From DASSFZ01 sp036514635 (lineage in GTDB: Bacteria; Chloroflexota; Anaerolineae; Fen-1058), in NCBI GenBank assembly GCA_036514635.1, contig DATBWU010000055.1, forward strand, positions 1 through 5,859: DNA of 5,859 nt, written 5' to 3'. The notes beneath the pieces were generated by a model. It was not told the origin of the DNA, ran no database searches, and was given only the letters and a program-made list of their open reading frames with translations. Positions 1-5,859 of the stretch are shown here, piece by piece. Numbering within the stretch: position 1 is the stretch's first letter; each line of letters opens with the position of its first letter. A program made the position numbers and the translations under genes.

Positions 1-3000
1 GTGCCAGGGTAAGAATCGCTGCTATCGAACGGCTTGCATTGCAATCCAGCGAACTCGCCCATATGGAATATGACTTCCTGTTCGACAAGGAGCGCCATCT
101 ATTGACCATCGGGTACAACGTGAGTGAACGCCGGCAAGACGCGAGTTATTACGACCTGCTTGCTTCGGAAGCGAGACTGTACAGTTTTTTGGCGATTGCG
201 CAGGGACATCTGCCGCAGGAGAGCTGGTTCACGCTGGGGCGCCTGCTTACCACCGCCGGTGGAGAGCCGATTCTCCTTTCGTGGGGCGGATCGATGTTCG
301 AGTACCTGATGCCGCTTCTGGTGATGCCGACGTATGAAAACACGCTGCTCGACCAGACCTATAAGGCGGTTGTGGCCAGGCAGATAGAATATGGAGAGAA
401 GCGCGGGGTGCCGTGGGGCATTTCGGAATCGGGCTACAATATGATAGACGTCCGTCTTAACTACCAGTACCGGGCCTTCGGCGTGCCCGGCCTGGGGCTC
501 CGGCGCGGGCTCGCCGGGGACCTGGTAATTGCGCCCTATGCTTCGGCGCTTGCGCTGATGGTGGCGCCCGAGGAAGCATGTATGAACCTCGAGCGACTCT
601 CCGCTGAAGGGTTTGAAGGAAAATACGGCTTCTATGAAGCGATCGACTACACACCTTCACGTCTGCCGCGCGGACAATCGAGCGCCGTGGTCCGGTCCTT
701 CATGGCGCATCACCAGGGTATGAGCCTGCTCTCGCTGGCCTATCTGCTTCTGGACCGTCCGATGCAGAAGCGCTTTGAGGCGGAGCCGGTGTTCCAGGCA
801 ACCATGCTGCTGCTCCAGGAGCGGGTGCCGAAGGCGACGGCGTTTTATTCGCACATTGCCGAGCTCTCCGACCTCCAGGGCGCTTCCCGCGGTACGGAGA
901 CGCCGATGCGCGTTTTCAGCAGCCCGGATACGCCGGTCCCTGAAGTGCAGTTGTTGTCCAACGGCAGATACCACGTGATGATCACGAATGCGGGGGGCGG
1001 TTACAGCCGCTGGAAGGACATCGCCGTGACACGCTGGCGCGAAGACAGCACCCGCGACAACTGGGGCACGTTCTGTTACCTCCGCGACGTGGCGAGCGGA
1101 GAGTTCTGGTCAACCGCATATCAGCCGACGCTTAAGAGATCGGCCAAAGAATCGAATGACTACGAGGCTATCTTCTCGGAGGCAAAAGCGGAGTTTCGCT
1201 GCCGGAACCACGACTTTGACACCCACACCGAGATCGCCGTTTCACCCGAGGATGATATCGAACTGCGCCGGACCACCATCACGAATCGCGCCCGGATACG
1301 CAGGACGATCGACGTCACGAGTTACGCGGAAGTGGTCCTCGCACCGTCCGCCTCTGACGCGCTGCATCCGGCGTTCAGCAATCTCTTTGTTCAGACCGAG
1401 ATCATCCGCCATAGGCAGGCGATCCTCTGCACCCGCCGTCCCCGCTCTCGGGAAGAGCAGCCACCGTGGCTGTTCCATCTCATGGCCGTGCACGGGGCGG
1501 AGGTCGGGGAAGTCTCCTATGAGACGGACCGCATGCAGTTCATCGGCCGCGGAAACACGGTCGCCCATCCACAAGCGATGAGCGGGGCAGCTGGTTTTTT
1601 TACGGGGGCGCTCTCGGACAGCCAGGGCTCGGTGCTTGATCCGATCGTCGCTGTACGGTATCGGATAACCCTCGAGCCGGAAGAATCGGCAACGATCAAT
1701 ATTGTCTCCGGCATCGGCGAAACCCGTGACGCAGCCTTAAGCCTTGTGGAGAAATACCAGGACCGGCATGTCGCGGACCGCGTCTTTGAGCTGGCGTGGA
1801 CACATAGCCAGGTGCTCCTGCAGCAGCTCAATGCCACAGAGGCCGATGCACAGCTCTATGGACACCTTGCCGGCTCGGTGATCTATGCCAATTCTTCGCT
1901 GCGCGCGGAACCGGGCGTCATCATCAACAACCGCCGGGGGCAATCCGGTCTCTGGGGCTACTCCATTTCGGGCGATTTGCCGATCGTGCTGCTGCAGATT
2001 GAAGATCCGGCCAATATCGACCTGGTGCGCCAACTCGTACAGGCCTACGCATACTGGCGTCTGAAAGGACTGGCGGTGGACCTGGTGATCTGGAACGAAG
2101 ATCACGCCGGTTACCGGCAACTTCTGCAAGACCAGATCATGGGGCTCATTGCCTTAGGCATCGAAACCGGCGTGACCGATCAACCAGGCGGTATTTTCGT
2201 AAGACCTGCGGACCAGATATCGAACGAGGACCGCATCCTGCTCCAAACCGTTGCCCGCGCCATCATCATTGACAGCCGGGGAACACTGGCGGAGCAGACC
2301 ATTCGTCGCGGTCCTGGGGAAGTAACCGTGCCGTTCCTTACCTTGACCCGGACCCACCGCTCCGAACCCCTGACAATCGCCGCGTTGCCTCGCCTTGATC
2401 TGACATCCTTCAACGGGCTGGGCGGATTCACCCCGGATGGGCGCGAGTACATCATTACGACCGCGCACGGGCAGGTGACGCCGGTGCCGTGGGTGAATGT
2501 GCTGGCAAACCCGCATTTCGGGACAATTGTTTCGGAAAGTGGAGCTGCTTACACCTGGAGCGAGAATGCCCATGAGTTCCGCCTCACTCCCTGGGGGAAC
2601 GATCCTGTTTGCGATTCGAGCGGAGAGGCGTTTTACCTCCGTGATGAAGAGCGCGGCCACTTCTGGTCCCCCACGCCGCTGCCCAGCCGCGGGGCGACGC
2701 CTTACGTCACCCGCCACGGCTTCGGCTACAGCGTCTTCGAACACACGGAGCGAGGTATCCGCTCCGAGCTGTGGGTTTACGTGGCCATGGATGCACCGAT
2801 CAAGTTCTCGGTGCTGAAAGTAAGAAACGAGTCGGGCCGATCGCGTCGACTCTCCGCCACCGGATACGCGGAATGGGTTCTTGGAGATCTGCGACCGAAG
2901 TCGACAATGCATGTAGTCACCGAAGTTGACCCCAACACCGGCGCGCTCTTTGCGCGGAACTCCTACAACACGGAGTTCGCTGACCGGGTCGCCTTTTTCG

Positions 3001-4808
3001 ATGTGGACGACGCGCCTCGGACCGTGAGCGGCGACAGGACCGAGTTCCTCGGGCGCAACAACACGCTCCGGAATCCCGCGGCGATGGCCCGGTCGCGCCT
3101 CTCCGGCAGGGTGGGGACCGCGTTGGACCCCTGCGCCGCTATCCAGGTTCCCTTCGATCTGGCCGACGGGCAAGAGCGCGAGATCATCTTCAGGCTCGGC
3201 GCAGGGCGGGATGTTGATGACGCCGGCAAATTAGTGCGTCGCTTCCGGGGACCCGTTGCCGCGCGTGGCACACTCGAAAAGGTGTGGCAGTACTGGAATC
3301 ACACGATTAGCGCAGTGCAAGTGGAAACACCCGACCCATCCGTCAATATCCTGACCAATGGCTGGCTCTTGTACCAAACTCTGGCGTGCCGCATTTGGGC
3401 GCGCAGCGGATACTACCAGTCGGGGGGCGCCTTCGGTTTCCGCGACCAGTTGCAGGACGTGATGGCGCTCATCCACACCGAGCCGCGGCTCGTGCGTGAG
3501 CATCTCCTTTTGTGCGCGGCCCATCAGTTCAAGGAGGGTGATGTCCAGCATTGGTGGCATTCTCCGTCGGGCCGGGGCGTACGTACACACTGTTCGGACG
3601 ATTTCCTCTGGTTGCCGTTGACTGCCTCCCGCTACGTCCTGAACACCGGAGACACCGGTGTATTGGATGAACCCGTCCACTTCATTGAGGGCCGCCCGGT
3701 AAACGCCGATGAGGACTCGTATTATGATCTTCCCATTCGGTCTGAACAAAAGGCCAGTTTGTACTATCATTGTGTGCAGGCAATCATGAAGGGTCTTAGT
3801 TTTGGAAAGCATGGCCTGCCGCTCATTGGCTCGGGTGATTGGAACGACGGCATGAATATGGTGGGTGAACACGGTAAAGGCGAAAGCGTTTGGCTGGGGT
3901 TCTTCCTTTATGACGTGCTCATGCGGTTCACTGAAATTGCACGCCTGCATGGTGACCTGCCCTTTGTCGAACGCTGCCAGAGGGAGGCGGCTCAACTGCG
4001 CCGGAATATCGAGCAGAATGGCTGGGATGGTGCGTGGTACCTCCGCGCTTTTTTCGATGATGGCTCGCCACTCGGTTCGGCGGGTAATCCCGAATGCCAG
4101 ATTGATTCTATTGCGCAAAGCTGGTCTGTTCTCTCCGGCGCCGGGGATGCCAAACGCTTGCGCATGGCAATGGAAGCAGTGGATAAGCGCCTCGTTCGAC
4201 GGGACCATGCGCTGATCCAACTCCTATCCCCGCCCTTCGATAAGTCGAATTTGAATCCCGGCTATATAAAGGGGTACGTCCCTGGGGTCAGGGAAAATGG
4301 CGGGCAGTACACTCATGCTGCGATCTGGGCGGCGATGGCATTTGCAAAGTTAGGCGACAGCCGTCGGGCGTGGGAACTGCTGGCAATAATCAACCCGGTG
4401 AGCCATGGGAGATCACCGGAGGAAATTGAAACCTACAAAGTAGAACCATACGTTGTAGCAGCCGACGTATATGCGGTTTCACCACACATAGGCCGCGGTG
4501 GATGGACATGGTACACAGGATCGGCAGCATGGATGTACCGGCTAATTCTGGAATCACTCCTTGGGCTGAGGCTTGAAGTAGACAAACTGCGTTTCGAGCC
4601 GTGCCTTCCGGCAGATTGGAAGATGTTCAAGGTACATTACCGATACCGGGAAACTATCTATCATATCACTATCCAGCAAACGCCCGTGGGCAGCGGCGAG
4701 ACGAGTGTGGCCATCGATGGCGCCCTGCAACACGACAAGGCTATTCCCCTTGTTGATGACCATCAGGAGCACACGGTCGAGGTGAGGATACATGTTGAAG
4801 AAGGATGA
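1..4808 (+). CDS. ndvB: Cyclic beta-1,2-glucan synthase, C-terminal part (5' end off window)
   Basis: This is the 3' part of a cyclic beta-1,2-glucan synthase. In the family (usually about 2,500-2,900 residues) an N-terminal membrane GT84 domain polymerises glucose from UDP-glucose, a middle domain cyclises the chain and a C-terminal GH94 domain trims it by phosphorolysis. The frame is open to the window edge (first full codon 3-5) and the residues before TTG 39 continue the conserved fold, so that TTG is not the start. Counting residues from 39: the glycoamylase-like/GH189 end is about 1-245 (PWGISES at 125-131, MAHHQGM at 222-228); a first GH94-type beta-sandwich and partial helical region is about 285-780; a second beta-sandwich is about 792-1068; the GH94 catalytic barrel follows to about 1510. 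Barrel hallmarks are YYQSGGAFGFRDQ from 1125, GRGVRTHCSDDFLW from 1178, GDWNDGM from 1266 (general-acid Asp segment), ENGGQYTHAA from 1419 and WYTGSAAW from 1491. All look intact, so the phosphorylase domain should be active. There is no frameshift in view. The stop is TGA at 4806-4808. Family assignment is firm; the GT84 half is assumed from family architecture, not seen. Confidence 0.95.
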   Translation, partial: ARVRIAAIERLALQSSELAHMEYDFLFDKERHLLTIGYNVSERRQDASYYDLLASEARLYSFLAIAQGHLPQESWFTLGRLLTTAGGEPILLSWGGSMFEYLMPLLVMPTYENTLLDQTYKAVVARQIEYGEKRGVPWGISESGYNMIDVRLNYQYRAFGVPGLGLRRGLAGDLVIAPYASALALMVAPEEACMNLERLSAEGFEGKYGFYEAIDYTPSRLPRGQSSAVVRSFMAHHQGMSLLSLAYLLLDRPMQKRFEAEPVFQATMLLLQERVPKATAFYSHIAELSDLQGASRGTETPMRVFSSPDTPVPEVQLLSNGRYHVMITNAGGGYSRWKDIAVTRWREDSTRDNWGTFCYLRDVASGEFWSTAYQPTLKRSAKESNDYEAIFSEAKAEFRCRNHDFDTHTEIAVSPEDDIELRRTTITNRARIRRTIDVTSYAEVVLAPSASDALHPAFSNLFVQTEIIRHRQAILCTRRPRSREEQPPWLFHLMAVHGAEVGEVSYETDRMQFIGRGNTVAHPQAMSGAAGFFTGALSDSQGSVLDPIVAVRYRITLEPEESATINIVSGIGETRDAALSLVEKYQDRHVADRVFELAWTHSQVLLQQLNATEADAQLYGHLAGSVIYANSSLRAEPGVIINNRRGQSGLWGYSISGDLPIVLLQIEDPANIDLVRQLVQAYAYWRLKGLAVDLVIWNEDHAGYRQLLQDQIMGLIALGIETGVTDQPGGIFVRPADQISNEDRILLQTVARAIIIDSRGTLAEQTIRRGPGEVTVPFLTLTRTHRSEPLTIAALPRLDLTSFNGLGGFTPDGREYIITTAHGQVTPVPWVNVLANPHFGTIVSESGAAYTWSENAHEFRLTPWGNDPVCDSSGEAFYLRDEERGHFWSPTPLPSRGATPYVTRHGFGYSVFEHTERGIRSELWVYVAMDAPIKFSVLKVRNESGRSRRLSATGYAEWVLGDLRPKSTMHVVTEVDPNTGALFARNSYNTEFADRVAFFDVDDAPRTVSGDRTEFLGRNNTLRNPAAMARSRLSGRVGTALDPCAAIQVPFDLADGQEREIIFRLGAGRDVDDAGKLVRRFRGPVAARGTLEKVWQYWNHTISAVQVETPDPSVNILTNGWLLYQTLACRIWARSGYYQSGGAFGFRDQLQDVMALIHTEPRLVREHLLLCAAHQFKEGDVQHWWHSPSGRGVRTHCSDDFLWLPLTASRYVLNTGDTGVLDEPVHFIEGRPVNADEDSYYDLPIRSEQKASLYYHCVQAIMKGLSFGKHGLPLIGSGDWNDGMNMVGEHGKGESVWLGFFLYDVLMRFTEIARLHGDLPFVERCQREAAQLRRNIEQNGWDGAWYLRAFFDDGSPLGSAGNPECQIDSIAQSWSVLSGAGDAKRLRMAMEAVDKRLVRRDHALIQLLSPPFDKSNLNPGYIKGYVPGVRENGGQYTHAAIWAAMAFAKLGDSRRAWELLAIINPVSHGRSPEEIETYKVEPYVVAADVYAVSPHIGRGGWTWYTGSAAWMYRLILESLLGLRLEVDKLRFEPCLPADWKMFKVHYRYRETIYHITIQQTPVGSGETSVAIDGALQHDKAIPLVDDHQEHTVEVRIHVEEG

Positions 4809-4809
4809 G

Positions 4810-4834
4810 AAAAAGTACACCTGTACCTTTTTTT
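4810..4834 (+). terminator. Probable weak Rho-independent terminator after ndvB
   Basis: One base after the ndvB stop is an inverted repeat: GTAC at 4815-4818 pairs with GTAC at 4823-4826 around the loop ACCT. The stem is extended by A4810-4814 pairing with T4828-4832 across a bulged C4827, and the T-run continues to 4834. The placement directly after a stop and the run of seven T fit an intrinsic terminator, but the GC core is short, so efficiency is doubtful. The near-symmetrical A and T flanks mean it could also act on the other strand, or be part of the repeat cluster that follows. Confidence 0.45.
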
Positions 4835-4887
4835 GTCCCCTATTGAAATTAAAATGTCAATAAACCAGCCTGACCCTGTCACCCTGT
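4815..4887. repeat. Cluster of short inverted and tandem repeats, possibly REP/RAYT-type remnant
   Basis: Several small repeat structures are packed here: the GTAC hairpin (4815-4826); TATTGA at 4841-4846 paired with TCAATA at 4857-4862 around a 10-base loop; and two ACCCTGT copies at 4873-4879 and 4881-4887 with a period of 8. Read on the - strand, the order (ACAGGGT twice, then a TTGACATTTTAATTTCAATA-like stretch, then GGGGAC and a poly-A/GTAC hairpin) resembles, from memory, the short palindromic sequences flanking REP-associated tyrosine transposases (IS200-like). No transposase is present. The repeats are seen; the family link is an inference and could be wrong. Confidence 0.3.
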
Positions 4888-5085
4888 TTGCTCTCTTTCA
4901 AATTTGTAGCCAGTGCTTTATTTTCTCACTCACAAGTTTAAAGTACCAATATAATTGCTCTAAGTGCATATATTCTCATCTTCCAGAAAGTCAACGGAAT
5001 AATTTTCATTAGATACATAGATATGTACTTCATTAGTAACACATTCAAATATTATATCGCCTGCAGAATTCTGTGTAATTGTGTT

Positions 5086-5112
5086 ATATAACCCTTGTCG
5101 ATATAACCCTTG
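5086..5112. repeat. 12-base direct repeat with 15-base period, touching the gltA -35 box
   Basis: ATATAACCCTTG occurs at 5086-5097 and again at 5101-5112, so two copies sit in tandem with a 15-base period. The second copy ends inside the TTGACA -35 hexamer. This could be a duplicated regulator site on one face-shifted turn and a half of helix, or a simple slippage duplication. The repeat is exact and seen directly; a regulatory role is only a guess. Confidence 0.6.
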
Positions 5113-5139
5113 ACATGAAAGATTCTTAAGGCATATATT
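5110..5139 (+). promoter_or_regulatory. Sigma70-type promoter of gltA
   Basis: A perfect -35 hexamer TTGACA (5110-5115) is followed after 18 bases by TATATT (5134-5139), five of six matches to the -10 consensus TATAAT. Transcription would start near 5146, giving a leader of about 63 bases before the gltA ATG. It lies in AT-rich DNA, where chance -10 matches are common, but the exact -35, the acceptable spacing and the position upstream of a gene with a good ribosome binding site support it. It implies that gltA is transcribed independently of ndvB. Confidence 0.65.
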
Positions 5140-5194
5140 GAGACACGGATGAGCATCTTAAATACCTGCCACTATTCATATCAAAACATAGATG

Positions 5195-5199
5195 AGGAG
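5195..5199 (+). promoter_or_regulatory. Ribosome binding site of gltA
   Basis: AGGAG, within GAGGAG at 5194-5199, sits nine bases before the ATG at 5209. An in-frame TAA at 5200-5202 excludes any start further upstream, and the next in-frame ATG (5224) has no comparable Shine-Dalgarno sequence at the right spacing, so this site decides the start. Confidence 0.8.
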
Positions 5200-5208
5200 T
5201 AAACTACT

Positions 5209-5859
5209 ATGGAAGAAAAGCATATGGAGGTTGTTCCCGGCCTTGCAGGCATCCCCGCCGCAGAATCTGCCATAAGCTATGTGGACGGTGAAAAGGGGAT
5301 ACTGGAATACAGGGGCATACCGGTTGAACTCCTTGCAGAAAAAAGCACATTCCTTGAGGTTGCATATCTCCTTCTTTTCGGCAAACTGCCAAATGCAGCT
5401 GAATACAAAAACTTCCAGAACGATATAACCTACCACACACGGCTCAAGGTAAAGATATTAAGGATGATAGAGTTTCTGCCTGAGAACGGTCATCCCATGG
5501 AGTATCTTCAGTCTGTGGTGGCTGCCATGGGCATGTATTATCCTGCAAGGGATGTGATGAGCGAGGAGGTGCGCTACAGCTCCATCATAAGGCTTATTGC
5601 AAAGATGCCTACAATAGTTGCGGCCTGTGAAAGGCTCAGGCACGGTGATGCGCCAATCCCGCCCAATAACGATTTATCCTTTGCAGCAAATTTCTATTAC
5701 ATGCTTTTTGAAAAGGCCCCTGACCGGTTTACAGAAAAGATAATTGACGCAATGCTCATCCTCCATGCAGACCACACAATGAATGCCTCCACATTCAGCG
5801 CCAGGGTTGTGGGTTCAACACTGGCAGACCCCTATACCATTGCGGCTTCTGCCATAGGG
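5209..5859 (+). CDS. gltA: Citrate synthase, N-terminal half (3' end off window)
   Basis: The 217 residues visible are the N-terminal half of a citrate synthase, the cytoplasmic enzyme that condenses oxaloacetate and acetyl-CoA to citrate at the entry to the TCA cycle; family members are about 370-440 residues. Family signatures in order are ISYVDGEKGILEYRG (from residue 23), FLEVAYLLLFGKLP (from 48), IAKMPTI (about 130), NNDLSFAANF (about 153) and LHADHTMNAST (185-195). His189 in the last motif matches the first catalytic histidine (His264 of E. coli GltA). The second histidine and catalytic aspartate lie beyond the window. The N-terminus is short and lacks the extra beta-rich domain of E. 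coli GltA. ATG 5209 is the first possible start after the in-frame TAA at 5200-5202. Codon use is unlike ndvB: about 7 of 10 Arg are AGG and 10 of 17 Ile are ATA. A 2-methylcitrate synthase cannot be excluded from this half alone. Confidence 0.93.
   Translation, partial: MEEKHMEVVPGLAGIPAAESAISYVDGEKGILEYRGIPVELLAEKSTFLEVAYLLLFGKLPNAAEYKNFQNDITYHTRLKVKILRMIEFLPENGHPMEYLQSVVAAMGMYYPARDVMSEEVRYSSIIRLIAKMPTIVAACERLRHGDAPIPPNNDLSFAANFYYMLFEKAPDRFTEKIIDAMLILHADHTMNASTFSARVVGSTLADPYTIAASAIG

Larger units (their letters stand above)
4809..5208. other. AT-rich intergenic region between ndvB and gltA
   Basis: This 400-base spacer has no convincing gene. Its centre (about 4920-5040) is close to 30% G+C, far below both neighbours. 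The left end holds the terminator-like hairpin and repeat cluster, the right end the gltA promoter, leader and ribosome binding site. On the - strand the frame from 5157 down to the TAG at 4960-4962 is open for 65 codons but has no ATG, GTG or TTG start, so it is at best a gene relic. No tRNA, CRISPR array or recognisable riboswitch was seen. A 10-base perfect palindrome CAGAATTCTG lies at 5064-5073, but such a match is not rare by chance. Confidence 0.7.

Noticed and set aside
39..41. TTG as the start codon of the glucan synthase
   Set aside because: The frame stays open upstream to the window edge and the preceding residues (RIAAIERLAL) continue the conserved domain, so the real start is far upstream.
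2154..3173. 339-codon open frame on the - strand
   Set aside because: It lies antisense within the firmly identified ndvB reading frame in high-GC DNA, and its translation is Arg/Gly/Pro-rich with no recognisable domain; it is a shadow frame.
3231..4220. 329-codon open frame on the - strand
   Set aside because: It is antisense to the GH94 catalytic barrel, whose conserved motifs prove the + strand is coding; no family features are seen in the antisense product.
5010..5027. ACATA/TATGT inverted repeat as a terminator or operator
   Set aside because: The stem is only five AT-rich base pairs with a two-base loop and no T-tract, which is expected by chance in this composition.
5064..5073. Perfect 10-base palindrome CAGAATTCTG as an operator
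   Set aside because: A 10-base perfect palindrome is expected about once in a thousand positions, so one in a 400-base spacer is not significant without other support.
5176..5436. 86-codon open frame on the - strand
   Set aside because: It is antisense to the start of citrate synthase, covers its promoter-side leader, and shows no domain.

Overview
This 5.86 kb window holds the ends of two unrelated enzyme genes on the + strand, separated by about 400 bases of AT-rich DNA. From the start of the window to 4808 is the 3' part of a very large gene for a cyclic beta-1,2-glucan synthase (NdvB/ChvB/Cgs family). It keeps the end of the middle glycoamylase-like (GH189-type) cyclisation domain and the whole C-terminal GH94 phosphorylase-like region, but the membrane-bound GT84 glucosyltransferase part lies upstream of the window. 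From 5209 to the end is the first 217 residues of a type II-like citrate synthase (gltA), including the first catalytic histidine; the rest is off the window.

The 4809-5208 spacer is about 30% G+C in its middle. It carries a weak hairpin with a T-tract just after the glucan synthase stop (probable terminator), a cluster of short inverted and tandem repeats that may be the remnant of a REP/RAYT-type element, a 15-base-period tandem repeat, and a near-consensus sigma70 promoter (TTGACA, 18 bases, TATATT) with a good ribosome binding site for the citrate synthase. The two genes therefore look like separate transcription units.

The organism is most likely a Gram-negative bacterium, because NdvB-type proteins make periplasmic or secreted cyclic glucans there. 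The gltA codon use (AGG for Arg, ATA for Ile) would suit a moderate-GC lineage such as Nitrospirota or Desulfobacterota-like bacteria, but this is only inference. The glucan synthase gene is clearly richer in G+C (about 60-70% over much of its length) than the citrate synthase gene (roughly 47-50%), and its own composition drops near 3720. The most useful leads are this compositional mosaic and the repeats in the spacer. I see no previously undescribed multi-gene system here: the two genes have known families and no shared pathway is evident.
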